A stretch of 64,000 nt of DNA from Candidatus Hydrogenedentota bacterium (GCA_020849535.1 JADLGB010000160.1:35840-99839), one strand, 5' to 3'. Counted from the stretch's first letter, positions 24,630 to 35,272 are shown. Numbers and translations are program-made. The notes: generated by a model not told the origin, from the sequence alone.

Positions 24630-27041
24630 CTATTGCCGTGCCAACACTACGAAGCCGTTCGACGGGATCACGACATTGAGACGCCCTTGATGAGAAGGAA
24701 TCGCGGCGCCGTAGTTGCCCACGTTTTGACCGCCGTAAACGGCGGCGTCGCTATTGAAGATCTCCTTCCACGAGGCGTCTGGAATGCCAGTCAGATCCTT
24801 CGCGATCACGTAGCCATCCCTAAACGGGGCATTGTTGAAACTTGCCGCGATGATGACCTCCTCTCCCCCGCTCCAGCGCTTGAAGGCGATGACTCGATTC
24901 TCGTTGGACTGATGCAGAATATCAATGCTTTCGCTTCGGATTGAGCGCAGCCGGTGGCTGAGAGTGATGAGGTCCTGATAGAAGCGATAGAGGGCCTTAC
25001 CGTTTCCATTCCGCTCACCGAGGATGTCCTCGCGATTGGCGACAAAGCTATCGAATCTGTACGGCTTCTGCGCCCCGATTTCTTCTCCCATGAAGAACAT
25101 CGGGGTGCCCGCCGAAAGAACGGAGAGTCCCAGGCATAACCGGGACCGGCTCTCCGCCGCGATTCTCGTGGCATCGATGAGGGGCGCATGGTTGACGGCC
25201 GTGACCATCGTCCGCGCGGTACCCCCGGCATTGCCTGCCTCGTCGTGGGACTCATGAAACACGACCCGGCGGTACTGACTGGCGTACAAGAGGCCCGCGA
25301 ACCAGTCCATGTGAAGCGGTTCATTCCCGCCAAATCCTGCGTGCTTTAGCAAGCGCGCCCGATCGCCCGACATGTCGGAATCGCCAATCAGGCTGTGGTA
25401 GAACGCGACCTCCCAAGTGGCGTCAAATCCCAAGCCGCCCTGGGCCGGGGCCTTGGTTATGGCGTCCCACCCGGTGTGGTCTTCCGCGATCAACATGACG
25501 GCAGGACGGATCATTCGCAGTGTGCGGCTCCATTCGCGAAGCAGCTTCTGGCCAAAGATGTTCGCGCTGCCGATGGAATGCCCGTTCGCATGGAGCGCGT
25601 TGTCGCGATGGATTGCCTGAACCAAATCGACACGTAGGCCGTCGACGTGCATTTCCTCGATGAGGAAGGCAGCGCTGCTGATGAACTGCTGGCGCACGAC
25701 CTCTTCCCAGTAGCGAGGGGCGAACCCCGACGACCCGTTGTCGAGATAGCCCCCATCGGGGAATGGGTGATCCGAGGAACGTCCCTCGTACCAGTAGTAG
25801 ATGTTCTGCTCGTGGGCATCGGAATCATAGTGCCACTCGGCCCGAGAGACGTCGGGGGCGTAGTGATTGTAGACGACGTCCTGGATGACCGCGATGCCCC
25901 GGCGGTGACATTCGCGCACGAAGTGCCGGTACTTGTCGCGCCCTCCTGCACTGGATTCAATGCACAGATAGTGGCTGTTGCCGTATCCCCACGAGTTGCG
26001 GCCGTTGAACTCTGCCATCGGCATCAGTTCGATAGCGTTCACGCCGAGTCCGGCAATATGATCGAGAAACTCCAGCGCGTCGCCCAAGTCGCCTGAACGG
26101 GCTTTGCCGAAGCCAAGCGATCCGACGTGCAATTCATAGATAACGAGATCCTCGACGTGATTGGGCACGGGCAGATCCGGGTTAAACTCCGTAGCCCAGA
26201 ATTCCTCTTCAGGAATGAGACTCGGCGGCTGCCCGGGAGCGGCCGATGCGAAGTCCTTGCGGACGACATCGGGATCGATAACCGTGCTGCAACTCACGGT
26301 TCCGTCCAAGGTCTCCACCGTCCCCGGCCAGCCGCCATTGCTGGGGTTCTTGTCGCCTTTCCCAATCTGGCTGCGCGAGAAGATGTCAGTCCGATAGACG
26401 ATCCGGTCTTGCGCGTTCCTGATGCGATACATATAAGGCAGACCCATGAACGCCCGGAAGTCACCCTGTGGTCCACCCTCCCAAACGCCGTCTGCTGAGC
26501 GGCGAAGGGTAACCACGGGCTGGGCCGGGTCGATGCCGGAGCCATCATCGGCAATGTAACCGTTGTCTGGAAATCCAAATACCACTTCCACACTGCGTGC
26601 ATTCGGAGCCCAAACGGCGAAACGGAGGCCGGGCGAATTGCTTCCCGCTGCATAGTGCTTGTTGGCGCCCAACCGGCGGCAATACGTCAAATAGTAACGT
26701 TCGACCTGAGGTGTTGCCCCGCCGCGGATTCGAAAGACGCGGTAGCGTTCGGTGGAGTTAATGTCCTTGACCTCGGTGGGAATGCCCCAGGAATTGCTGC
26801 CCTGCGGTCCATCCAGGCAAACACCCCACTTGAAAACCTTGTCCTGGTCTGCCGAGTCCAGTGAGATGGAGTATTCGAAGATCGAGCAACCATCTTCACC
26901 TCGCGCCACCTGCATGGGATGCTCCGTCCATGTGTCCGAATAGCGCCCGCTGCCGTCCCAACTCCCTCGCAGGCGCGCGTTCCGGAATGGCATACGGCGT
27001 AAGCCGGTGATGAATTGGAACTTCACTGAATGCATTGCCAT
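24630..27041 (-). CDS. GH13 alpha-glucan enzyme, branching-enzyme/isoamylase-like with N-terminal CBM48
   Basis: 803 residues from the ATG at 27041 (AGGAG eight bases upstream; an ATG 11 codons earlier is less good). Residues about 130-240 resemble a CBM48 module (GLRFAVWAPNARSVEVVFGF). The catalytic barrel follows with VIYELHVGSLG, then QDVVYNHYAP; the nucleophile Asp is in DGLRVDLVQAI (about residue 467), the acid/base Glu in LIAEDHTGWD (about 518) and the transition-state Asp in HESHDEAGN (about 600). There is no signal peptide, so it likely works on cytoplasmic glycogen-type glucan. The N-terminal 110 residues are unlike standard GlgB and may be another carbohydrate module. Confidence 0.85.
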   Translation of the reverse strand: MAMHSVKFQFITGLRRMPFRNARLRGSWDGSGRYSDTWTEHPMQVARGEDGCSIFEYSISLDSADQDKVFKWGVCLDGPQGSNSWGIPTEVKDINSTERYRVFRIRGGATPQVERYYLTYCRRLGANKHYAAGSNSPGLRFAVWAPNARSVEVVFGFPDNGYIADDGSGIDPAQPVVTLRRSADGVWEGGPQGDFRAFMGLPYMYRIRNAQDRIVYRTDIFSRSQIGKGDKNPSNGGWPGTVETLDGTVSCSTVIDPDVVRKDFASAAPGQPPSLIPEEEFWATEFNPDLPVPNHVEDLVIYELHVGSLGFGKARSGDLGDALEFLDHIAGLGVNAIELMPMAEFNGRNSWGYGNSHYLCIESSAGGRDKYRHFVRECHRRGIAVIQDVVYNHYAPDVSRAEWHYDSDAHEQNIYYWYEGRSSDHPFPDGGYLDNGSSGFAPRYWEEVVRQQFISSAAFLIEEMHVDGLRVDLVQAIHRDNALHANGHSIGSANIFGQKLLREWSRTLRMIRPAVMLIAEDHTGWDAITKAPAQGGLGFDATWEVAFYHSLIGDSDMSGDRARLLKHAGFGGNEPLHMDWFAGLLYASQYRRVVFHESHDEAGNAGGTARTMVTAVNHAPLIDATRIAAESRSRLCLGLSVLSAGTPMFFMGEEIGAQKPYRFDSFVANREDILGERNGNGKALYRFYQDLITLSHRLRSIRSESIDILHQSNENRVIAFKRWSGGEEVIIAASFNNAPFRDGYVIAKDLTGIPDASWKEIFNSDAAVYGGQNVGNYGAAIPSHQGRLNVVIPSNGFVVLARQ

Positions 27042-27352
27042 GCCGATTTCTCCTCGCCGGCCGCTGCCTTTCATTTAAGCCGGAATACATGCTTCAAGAA
27101 AAGGCTAACGAAAGACCTCAGTCCATACATCCCGATACAGATTCTACTGACACTTTGGAACAGCCAAATAGAGGAATATCAGCATAGCCCAAATTTGAAT
27201 GTCTAGCAACTCTCACGTGTGGAATTGTTGGGGCATGGGCAAAAATGAGGCCCCCCACGCCGCAGGCTGGCGCTGCCCCTAGTGTCGTTACCGGACAAGA
27301 CGGCCCCCGGCAGGGCAAGGCCGAAGGCACGTTGAGAGAACACCGTCTCCGC

Positions 27353-29887
27353 CTACGGCTTGTGCAGGCGCTCCATGAAGATCGGGTCCTCCTGCAGAGC
27401 GGGTTGAATGATCAGTTGGGGCTCTGAGAGCACGGTTTCGGCGATATCGGCCGCGTCCTTCACGGACTTGATCGCGTCCGCTTCCTTCCATACCAGATCA
27501 AAGCGGAACTCGAAGATGCCATGACTGTCGGCAACGAAATTAGTCATCCAGGTGTTGTCGAAGACCAATGCATAGGCGCGGTTCGGATTCGGGGGCGCGT
27601 CCTCCAGGTGCTTGAGCGTTTGCGGCCCGCCGAAGCTCACCACGGGTGCGTCGCGCGTGATCCACAACCAGTGGCCGTCAGCCGTCTCATAGTCGGCCCA
27701 ACCGTCGATGGCCATGTAGTCGCGGCAGGTATGTGGCAGTTGGTCCTCAAAAGGAACAAAGGGGACTCCGCCGCACGAAACCGTTGGAATGGTATCGCCG
27801 GTGGGCAGGGCGCAGCCGATGTAGAACCACTCAGGCAGTTCGGAGGAGAGGCGATAGAGCCGTACGGTCAATTGCGCTCTGGGTTCACTGTGGTAGACCT
27901 CGAGCGTGCGCTTCAACCACTTGAGCCGCGGGTGTGTCATCAGTTGGGTGTAGACCGTCGTATGGGGATTGGACTCAACCGTCGTGCTGCCTGCCGCTAC
28001 GGCCGCTGTCTCTTTGAGAGCTTCCTTCCGGCGCTCCTCGCTACGGCTTTGCAGAATCTCATTGTACTTCCAGCGACCGGAGAACTCAGTCAACTCGACG
28101 GACACAAAGTCGCCGGGGCTTTCCGTAAAGAGTGGTTTGCTCATGCCCGGCCATTGGACAGAGGTGGGCCAGCCGTGGGCATCGACCTCGATCGCGGGTG
28201 CTTGATCGGTTGGAGCCGGATTTGCCTTCTTGTCAGTCGGAATCAAGCGAACGGTTGAGACGGGTTTGATGCTCTCCATCCAGAACCGACGTGCTTGGCC
28301 AGGCACATTGTCCGCGACGGTGGCGTGGTCGGCTTCGAATGTGAGCTGGCTTTCGTTTTCGGGCGCGGTGAATTGGGCGTAGCCGGCCCGAATCTCCATC
28401 GGCATGAGCGCACCGGTTTGTGGATCCACCAAGACTTCCACTTTGTCACGCAGGGCGGTCGCTTTCATCGTGACCCATCCGCTCCAGGGAGCCGGAGCAG
28501 TGTTTGCCACGTAGAAGCCATACTCCTGGGGGTAGATCGCGGTGCGCGCGCGCTGCGCCAGGAGCATCTTGGACCTCGCGAGGGGATGGTAGGCGGCGCG
28601 GGCCTTTTCGTTGAACTGTGCCCAGGTGTCGATGTCGTGCGGCTGCCCGATGCTGTCAGCAGAGCCCCATGTGTGCTCGTCAAACAGGCACAAGTCGCGC
28701 AGCATCGCGTTTGCAGCAAGAAGCGTATTCGCATCCGGCGCTTCGCCCCAAACCGGACTGAGCGCGGCCGTCAGATTTCGTTTTGCGCGGCGAGAGGCAG
28801 ACACTTCGCGCGGCCCCGAAGCACAACCATTGACCCACCAATCGGTGAATTCGCCCTGGTACTCCGGCAGGCGGTCCGCAATGTGTGGTTTCAGATCTTC
28901 AATCGCCTGCGACACCGTGGTGAGGCGCAGTTCCGGTTCCAGTTTCAAGTGATTCCATGCGGCAACGAAATCGGCGAGTCCCAGAAACGGCGGGTCGTTG
29001 TCCATGCGCCATTCGTTGGTCACCGAAAGGGGAAGTGATGGAAAGTCATAGCCTCGCGCCTCCAATTGGCCGAGCCGTTCACACAGCCGCGCCTGAGCTT
29101 TGCGCAGGGCCGTTTCATCTGTTGGGTAGAACTCGCCGCCACGCCGCGGCGGACGATAGCGGGTGTCCGTCGACTCTGGCACCGGCCCTCTCCGCCAGGA
29201 GTCAGCGAAAAAGTAGTAGAAGCCAAGTGGATACGATTCGCCCAACCAGACGAAGAGGCGGTGGCCATCGGGCATCTTCCACCAGAAGGCCATGGGCACT
29301 TGAAACGGCGCCTTTCCGTTGGTCGCGTTGATGCCCATGAAGAGGTTCGCGACATTGCGATTGAGCATCGCGAGCGCACCGGCGCGTGGGAACCCGTTCA
29401 CATCGTTTTGAATGCCGGTCCTCGGAGGCGCCGCATTCCACACTTCTTCCGGCAGCCAGTGGAGCGTCGTCTTCCATTGATCGGCGTTCAGCGTGGGCGT
29501 TTGGTTCATGGCGAGGGCCGTGATTTCGAGACGCCCGGTCTTGATGGCGCGAATCAGGTCTTGCCGCCGTTCGGGCGTGTTCTTCTGCCACCAATCGTCG
29601 ACTGTGAGCGCGGCTTCCGCGGTCCAACTGAATTGCGCCGCTGGCGCGGCGGATTCCGTGGCGAGGACGCCATCGATGGCAATGTCCAAGTAGCGCATCT
29701 GCTGTTCGCGACAGACTGCGGGATGATCCGTGAAGCCCACGTCCGTATGCGACATATGGACGATATCGACACGCTTGATCTTCTCCGGCAGTTTGGGCTC
29801 CTGGGCCAGCGCGGTGTTGGCCATGATTGCCGACGAGAGGATGGCCGCAAGCAGGGCAGCGGAAGGGATTGGCGTATGTCTGTTCAC
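27353..29887 (-). CDS. GH38-like (alpha-mannosidase-like, DUF5054 type) exported glycosidase
   Basis: 844 residues from a GTG start with GAAAGG upstream. The signal peptide ends near TALAQE. The catalytic-domain start HMSHTDVGFTDHPA (about residues 44-57) carries the HxD metal ligands of the GH38 fold; a further ETEW-like region (TAEAALTVDDWWQKNTPERR, about residues 87-106) and the FVWLGESYPLGFYYF part suit the DUF5054 branch. Members act on alpha-mannosides or unknown glycans using a divalent metal. It is about 310 bases from GH13 on the same strand and could be in the same regulon, but separate sites of action argue against one pathway. Confidence 0.72.
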   Translation of the reverse strand: MNRHTPIPSAALLAAILSSAIMANTALAQEPKLPEKIKRVDIVHMSHTDVGFTDHPAVCREQQMRYLDIAIDGVLATESAAPAAQFSWTAEAALTVDDWWQKNTPERRQDLIRAIKTGRLEITALAMNQTPTLNADQWKTTLHWLPEEVWNAAPPRTGIQNDVNGFPRAGALAMLNRNVANLFMGINATNGKAPFQVPMAFWWKMPDGHRLFVWLGESYPLGFYYFFADSWRRGPVPESTDTRYRPPRRGGEFYPTDETALRKAQARLCERLGQLEARGYDFPSLPLSVTNEWRMDNDPPFLGLADFVAAWNHLKLEPELRLTTVSQAIEDLKPHIADRLPEYQGEFTDWWVNGCASGPREVSASRRAKRNLTAALSPVWGEAPDANTLLAANAMLRDLCLFDEHTWGSADSIGQPHDIDTWAQFNEKARAAYHPLARSKMLLAQRARTAIYPQEYGFYVANTAPAPWSGWVTMKATALRDKVEVLVDPQTGALMPMEIRAGYAQFTAPENESQLTFEADHATVADNVPGQARRFWMESIKPVSTVRLIPTDKKANPAPTDQAPAIEVDAHGWPTSVQWPGMSKPLFTESPGDFVSVELTEFSGRWKYNEILQSRSEERRKEALKETAAVAAGSTTVESNPHTTVYTQLMTHPRLKWLKRTLEVYHSEPRAQLTVRLYRLSSELPEWFYIGCALPTGDTIPTVSCGGVPFVPFEDQLPHTCRDYMAIDGWADYETADGHWLWITRDAPVVSFGGPQTLKHLEDAPPNPNRAYALVFDNTWMTNFVADSHGIFEFRFDLVWKEADAIKSVKDAADIAETVLSEPQLIIQPALQEDPIFMERLHKP

Positions 29888-30266
29888 CTCAGTACCTTTC
29901 GATTTCTTAACGCGAATTGCCCGTCAATCCCGGATGCCAACGCTCCGGCTCCCTCTTGCCGGCCCTGCCGGTGCGATCAAGGATTGCCGTGACGCTATTC
30001 TGGCTTCACCTCACCCGCGAGTCAATATCACCTCGAATAGCGGGCGCTGGAGTCCTGAACTGCGGCTGAGTTGATTGCGGACTTTAGTGGTCTCTTCGAG
30101 CTTCTCGCAGTGAGCATGGTTAGAATGTTGCCTTCCTGCCGCGCTATGCTGCTAGCGGGAGCCGGCGCCAACGAAGGTAACCTTATCATCGTGCAGGATT
30201 GGCCGAAGATCGTAAGGGAATGTCGGACTTCCGGTTTGAGTGACACACCTGGAAAGGAGGAGGTCC
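29888..30266 (+). other. Intergenic stretch, divergent region
   Basis: About 380 bases between the GH38-like gene (minus) and the DUF4177 gene (plus). No gene, RNA or strong promoter hexamers seen. Confidence 0.35.
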
Positions 30267-30452
30267 GTGTACGAATATGAGTTTGTTCGCATCGAGACCC
30301 GGTTTTGGACGTCCGAACCTCGCGAGAACTACCAGGATCTGGTGCGCGAATACGCCGCACAGAAGTGGCGTCTGGTGCAGGTCTTCGCGCCACCGGTCGG
30401 CGCTTACGGCAAGGCCTCGTGGTATGACCTGATTTTCGAGCGAGAGAAATGA
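30267..30452 (+). CDS. DUF4177-like small protein
   Basis: 61 residues from a GTG at 30267 with the very strong GGAGGAGG just upstream, which decides the start. The sequence YEYEFVRIETRFWT, followed by YQDLVREYAAQKWRLVQVF and DLIFERE, matches the compact strand-helix-strand DUF4177 pattern (YEYKxV...GWExV.....FxR). It is soluble and probably cytoplasmic. The function is unknown. It stands alone between two exported-protein genes, 103 bases before the beta-helix gene. Confidence 0.78.
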   Translation: MYEYEFVRIETRFWTSEPRENYQDLVREYAAQKWRLVQVFAPPVGAYGKASWYDLIFEREK

Positions 30453-30555
30453 TGTGGCGGATGCGTGGCGCAATGCGCTGACGCGAAGCCCAACCTGCAA
30501 TGAGGTGTGACTTTCCGGTTCCTATGAACTGTGGGCAATAAGGAGTGACTTAGCG

Positions 30556-32448
30556 ATGAGATTCCGCGCGGCATTCACTACTCTCGTTTTGCTTGCCATT
30601 GCCATGGATGAGTCGGCGGCGTCAGCGGAGCAACCGGTGCCCGTGAATCACGAGTACCACGTGTCCGTGAATGGTGACGACGCCAATGATGGCTCTATGG
30701 CACGCCCCTTGCGGAGCATCTCGGCGGCGGCCCGCTTGGCTCATCCAGGAGACGCGATCACGGTACATGAGGGCGTCTACCGAGAATGCATTAGCCCGCC
30801 GCGCGGCGGAGAATCCGACGCAAGACGCATCGTGTATCAGGCGGCCGCTGGCGAGACGGTCGAGATCAAGGGGTCCGAAGTCGTTACGGGCTGGGAGCGG
30901 ATCGAGAGAGACATATGGACTGTGACGGTGCCCAATACTCTCTTCGGTGAATACAATCCCTATCGAGAACTCATCCATGGCGACTGGTTCAATCCCTTGG
31001 GACGGCAGCACCATACAGGCGCCGTGTACCTTAATGGGGAATGGTTGATGGAGGCGGCCAGCCTGTACGATATCATGAAGCCCGTAACGGCGACTCCACG
31101 CTGGTTCGGCGAGGCCGGAGACACGGAGACGACACTCTGGGCTCAGTTCAAGGGGATTGATCCCAACAAGGAGCTTGTTGAGATCAACGTGCGGCGGGCA
31201 GTCTTCTATCCGGATAAACCGGGCATGAACTACATCACGGTGCGCGGTTTCATCATGCGGCACGCCGCCACGCAATGGGCGCCGCCAACGGCCGAGCAGA
31301 TCGGACTTATTGGCACCCACTGGAGCAAGGGATGGATCATCGAGAACAATGTGATCAGTCACTCAAAGTGCGTGGGCATTGCCCTCGGCAAGTACGGCGA
31401 TCAGTGGGACAACACATCAGAGGATACGGCTGAGGGATACGTCCTGACGATCCAGCGCGCGACGGAGAACGGTTGGTCGCGGGACAGCATCGGCAATCAC
31501 ATCGTGCGCAACAACACGATCTCCCATTGCGAGCAGGCGGGTATCGTGGGTAGTTTGGGCGCCGTATTCAGCAAGATCACTGGCAACACGATCCACGATA
31601 TCCATGTTCAGTGCCTGTTTACGGGCGCGGAAATGGCTGGTATCAAGATACACGCGGCCATCGACACGACGATCGGCGGGAACCATATCTTCCGCACGGT
31701 CCGGGGCATCTGGCTGGACTGGATGAATCAAGGCGCACGGGTGACGGGAAATCTGCTTCACGAAAACGCCAGCGAGGACCTGTTCGTCGAGGTCAACCAC
31801 GGTCCGTTCCTGGTGGACAACAATCTGTTTCTTTCGGAGCGGTCCTTGCTCGACATGTCGGAGGGTGGCGCTTATGTCCACAATTTGATGACGGGCAAGG
31901 TCATGCCTCGACCCGAGCTGAGTAGAGAGACGCCGTTCCACAAAGCACACTCCACCGAGGTCGCGGGACTGCGCAATATCGAGGGCGGCGACAATCGGTT
32001 CTTCAACAATATCTTTGCGGGCGACAGCGGCTTGGCCGAATACGACGCCACGACGCTGTCGGTGTGGATGTCCGGCAATGTGTTTCTGCACGGCGCGACA
32101 CCTTCCAAGCACGAACAGGACGCGCTTGTGCTGACGAATGTCGATCCCGGTATCAAGCTCGCGGAGGATTCGGGGGAAGTCGTTCTGCATATCACGTCGG
32201 ACGCCGCATGGGGCACCGAGAGGAAGAGGGAGCTGGTCACATCTGAATTGCTTGGAAGGGCGAAGATTCCAGACCTTCCGTATGTCCACGCGGACGATAC
32301 GCCGATACGCATAGACATGGACTACTTCGGCAAGATTCGAAGCGAGAGCATTCCGTTCCCAGGGCCGTTTGAACTTCCCAACGGTGGTGAACACACGTTG
32401 AAGGTGTGGCCCGTGGGTGAAGCTACCCGGGCAGGTAAGGCGCCGTAG
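30556..32448 (+). CDS. Exported right-handed parallel beta-helix protein
   Basis: 630 residues, AAGGAG ten bases before the ATG. The signal peptide ends near ASAEQP. The first part YHVSVNGDDANDGSMARPLR, then DAITVHEGVYRECI, is the DUF1565-like opening of secreted beta-helix proteins; the centre has many short turns (NHIVRNNTISHCEQAGIVGS, GNTIHDIHVQCLFTG) that stack in the beta-helix repeat. Such proteins are polysaccharide lyases, hydrolases or binding proteins of plant or algal glycans. No catalytic residues can be assigned with confidence. It ends only 16 bases before the convergent URO-D-like gene. Confidence 0.82.
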   Translation: MRFRAAFTTLVLLAIAMDESAASAEQPVPVNHEYHVSVNGDDANDGSMARPLRSISAAARLAHPGDAITVHEGVYRECISPPRGGESDARRIVYQAAAGETVEIKGSEVVTGWERIERDIWTVTVPNTLFGEYNPYRELIHGDWFNPLGRQHHTGAVYLNGEWLMEAASLYDIMKPVTATPRWFGEAGDTETTLWAQFKGIDPNKELVEINVRRAVFYPDKPGMNYITVRGFIMRHAATQWAPPTAEQIGLIGTHWSKGWIIENNVISHSKCVGIALGKYGDQWDNTSEDTAEGYVLTIQRATENGWSRDSIGNHIVRNNTISHCEQAGIVGSLGAVFSKITGNTIHDIHVQCLFTGAEMAGIKIHAAIDTTIGGNHIFRTVRGIWLDWMNQGARVTGNLLHENASEDLFVEVNHGPFLVDNNLFLSERSLLDMSEGGAYVHNLMTGKVMPRPELSRETPFHKAHSTEVAGLRNIEGGDNRFFNNIFAGDSGLAEYDATTLSVWMSGNVFLHGATPSKHEQDALVLTNVDPGIKLAEDSGEVVLHITSDAAWGTERKRELVTSELLGRAKIPDLPYVHADDTPIRIDMDYFGKIRSESIPFPGPFELPNGGEHTLKVWPVGEATRAGKAP

Positions 32449-32464
32449 CGGCGATCACCACGAA

Positions 32465-33712
32465 TCACGCATTAAATTCTCTAATGGTCTCAAACATGGC
32501 CATGAGATTCTGGACCGGGGTGCGGGCCTGAATGTTGTGAACCGTATTGAAGACAAATCCCCCGTTTTCGCCAAAGACTTCGCAACGTTCGCGGGTTTGC
32601 CGCCGCACTTCATCAGGTGTGCCGAAAGGCAAGGTCCTTTGCGTATCCGCGCCACCTCCCCAGAAGACGAGGTGATCGCCGTAGCGCTCCTTGAGTATGG
32701 CGGGTTCCATGCCGGCGGCAGAGCATTGAACGGGATTGATGATGTCAAAGCCCGATTCGATGAAGTGGCTCATGAAACTCTCCACGGCGCCACAGGAATG
32801 CTTCAAGGTCTTCCACGTGGTGTGCGCATGTATCCAGTCGTTCACCGCCTTGTAGTAAGGGTGCCAAAGCGAATCATAGGTTTCCGGTGAGCAGAAGGTA
32901 CTGACTTGGGTACCGAAGTCGGTGCCGCACACAAAGACGACGTCCAGGCTCTCTTTGACAACCGCATGAATCCTTTCGAGATTGGCTAACGCATACTCGA
33001 GCTGTTTCTCAAATATCTTGTGGACATAATCCTGCCGCGTCAGGGTGCTCATGTACCATTCGGCGATGTCGCGGATTCCCTTGGGATGCTTCAAGAAGGG
33101 GGCCGGGACGAGGGCAATATCGCCAAAGGCGGTACCGGGCAAGCCGGAAACGACGGCACGCCCAGTCGCTGCGGCAATTGCAGTTTCTCGTTCGATCCAG
33201 GCGAGATCCTCTTCGCTGATTGGGCCAAACTCCTCCAGGTTATCTTCGGGATCGAGTTCCTCTTCCTTGAATTCGGGTTGCCGCACGATCGTGTCGAAAA
33301 AGTAGCCGGTGCTCGGCATATGCCCGCTTGGCGGCACCAAGAGGTCGCCTTCAGGAAAGATGTAAACATCGTCGCCTTTTTCGGTGACTCGAAAGGCATC
33401 TGGAACCAGCACCTCTTGTCCCCAAGGCGTCCGCCATTCCTTCCACCCTGCCGGCGAGAAGCCAAATATGGTTTTGGGCCCCGGCACACCGGCTGTACAA
33501 ATCCCCAGCGCGGCAATCAGGTCCTCCTCAACGAGTCCCAGCATTTGATAGGGTTCGATGACGTTCACCGGATGACGGTCGAGACCATAGGCGTCTCGCA
33601 AGGCTTCCACGGCCATAACGTGAATCCCTGTTACGGCCGTGCTGCCGAAGTCGATGGGAATCGGTCCGGACCGATGGTTCAACGCATCTTTGACTCTGTC
33701 ACGCGGCGTCAT
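32465..33712 (-). CDS. Uroporphyrinogen-decarboxylase-like protein (URO-D/MtaA-CmuA superfamily)
   Basis: 415 residues from an ATG. TPRDRVKDALNHRSGPIPID is the opening of URO-D-like proteins that are not the haem enzyme; WKTLKHSCGAVESFMSHFIE, then GFDIINPVQCSAAGME, is the superfamily C-terminal site, with the HSCG motif found in corrinoid methyltransferases of the MtaA/CmuA type. It may move a methyl group or decarboxylate a substrate; no corrinoid-binding partner is next to it. Such proteins are numerous in PVC-like genomes next to sugar genes. It is transcribed ahead of nothing downstream and follows the sugar porter gene by 31 bases, so both may share an operon. Confidence 0.83.
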   Translation of the reverse strand: MTPRDRVKDALNHRSGPIPIDFGSTAVTGIHVMAVEALRDAYGLDRHPVNVIEPYQMLGLVEEDLIAALGICTAGVPGPKTIFGFSPAGWKEWRTPWGQEVLVPDAFRVTEKGDDVYIFPEGDLLVPPSGHMPSTGYFFDTIVRQPEFKEEELDPEDNLEEFGPISEEDLAWIERETAIAAATGRAVVSGLPGTAFGDIALVPAPFLKHPKGIRDIAEWYMSTLTRQDYVHKIFEKQLEYALANLERIHAVVKESLDVVFVCGTDFGTQVSTFCSPETYDSLWHPYYKAVNDWIHAHTTWKTLKHSCGAVESFMSHFIESGFDIINPVQCSAAGMEPAILKERYGDHLVFWGGGADTQRTLPFGTPDEVRRQTRERCEVFGENGGFVFNTVHNIQARTPVQNLMAMFETIREFNA

Positions 33713-33742
33713 GATTCGATATCCTCTTCGCTGTATCGAGTC

Positions 33743-35155
33743 CTAAGGTTGTCTTTCCATCCACATCCGTTCGATTTCTTCCAGTGAACGGCCCTTGGTT
33801 TCCGGTAGGAGGAAGATAGTAACCAAGATGGTGATGGCGCAGAAGACCGAGTAGACCCAGAATGGAAAGGCGTGGTGGAATAGCCGTACAAGTACGGGAT
33901 GATCGTTCATCATGGGAAAGGTCTGAGAAACCAGGTAGCAGGATATCCAGAGGATCACCGTCGAGATAGCCATCGCCCGGCCTCGAATGCGCATGGGGAA
34001 GACCTCAGAGAGAATCACCCAGACCACGGGGCCCAACGACATGGCGAAGCACGCAATATAGCCGAGAATGAAGAGCAGGACCCAGGCCCCGCTCTTCTGA
34101 AAGCAGAATGCAAAACCCAGAACCGCGAGCGAGATACCCATGCCTGTGGCTCCGCAGATCATAAGTGGCTTTCGTCCGAAGCGGTCCACGGACCAAATGG
34201 CCACGAGAGTGAACAATACGTTGACCGCACCCACGGCGACCGTTTGCAGCAGCGCGGCATCCATGGCAAAGCCGAGGTCCTTGAAGATCTCCGGGGCGTA
34301 ATAAAGGATGGCGTTGATTCCGGTAACTTGCTGCAGAATGGCCAACGTCACGCCGATCATCAGCAGTACCCGGTGTCCGGGCAGGAACAGTTGGAGTATC
34401 GAAGCGGACTCCCGCGCCAAGTTTTCACGAATGGCCGCCAATTCCATCTCCGCATGTGCGAGTCCGTTCACCCGCAGTAGTATCTCCTTCGCCTTCTCCT
34501 CACGTTGGTTCTTGACCAGCCAACGGGGGCTCTCGGGCACGCAGAACATCAGGATAAAGAGTAGCAAGGCGGGCAAGGCCTCGGACCCAAACATCCAGCG
34601 CCATCCATAGAGCAGATTCCAGTCTTCACCGAGGGTAGTTCCATACCCCTCGATGAAGTAATTGACAAAGTAAACAATGAGCATGCCGCTTACGATCGCG
34701 AGTTGATTCAGCGACACCATCCGTCCCCGGATGCGCGCGGGAGAGATCTCGGCGATGTACAGGGGAGACATCATGGACGCGGCGCCAACGGCCAAGCCCC
34801 CCAGAATGCGGTACAGCACGAATTCGGTCAGGTTGCGCGGTATCGCCGACCCCACGGCCGATACGAAGAAGAAGACCGCGGCAATCAACAGGACCTTCTT
34901 GCGTCCGATGCGATCGCTCACCGTGCCCGCACATGCCGCGCCAAGTACACAGCCAATCAATGCACTGGATGCCGCCCAACCGACCATGGCGGGGGTAAGA
35001 TGGAAAAAGACCTCCATGTAGCCAATTGCGCCGGAGATCACCGCCGTGTCATACCCGAAGAGGAGACCTCCCAAGGTCGCCACCAGCGATACGAACAACA
35101 CGTAGGCCCAACTCCCCCGCGCATTGGCTTCGCTCTCTTCGTGCTTGTCCACCAC
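33743..35155 (-). CDS. Sugar porter family MFS transporter
   Basis: 470 residues from the GTG at 35155, chosen for AAGGAG six bases upstream; an ATG 35 codons earlier adds a basic tail not typical of the family. Sugar porter signatures are complete: GGLLFGYDTAVISGAIGYM after helix 1, DRIGRKKVLL, PESPRWLVKNQ before the central loop, the QQVTGINAILYYAPEIF motif in helix 7, VDRFGRKPLMICG and the terminal PETKGRSLEEIERMW. It imports a hexose or pentose, probably by proton symport. It is transcribed after the esterase-like gene and just before the URO-D-like gene. Confidence 0.94.
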   Translation of the reverse strand: MVDKHEESEANARGSWAYVLFVSLVATLGGLLFGYDTAVISGAIGYMEVFFHLTPAMVGWAASSALIGCVLGAACAGTVSDRIGRKKVLLIAAVFFFVSAVGSAIPRNLTEFVLYRILGGLAVGAASMMSPLYIAEISPARIRGRMVSLNQLAIVSGMLIVYFVNYFIEGYGTTLGEDWNLLYGWRWMFGSEALPALLLFILMFCVPESPRWLVKNQREEKAKEILLRVNGLAHAEMELAAIRENLARESASILQLFLPGHRVLLMIGVTLAILQQVTGINAILYYAPEIFKDLGFAMDAALLQTVAVGAVNVLFTLVAIWSVDRFGRKPLMICGATGMGISLAVLGFAFCFQKSGAWVLLFILGYIACFAMSLGPVVWVILSEVFPMRIRGRAMAISTVILWISCYLVSQTFPMMNDHPVLVRLFHHAFPFWVYSVFCAITILVTIFLLPETKGRSLEEIERMWMERQP

Positions 35156-35272
35156 GTTGAACTCCTTAGTGTGGCTCCGGCAGACGCCACCTCCACCCCT
35201 GCTGGTTGGTGCTTCAGGACGCCTAAACTTCCTGTCCGGCCACTCACAGCCTAGCTGCAATCCGGCATCGGT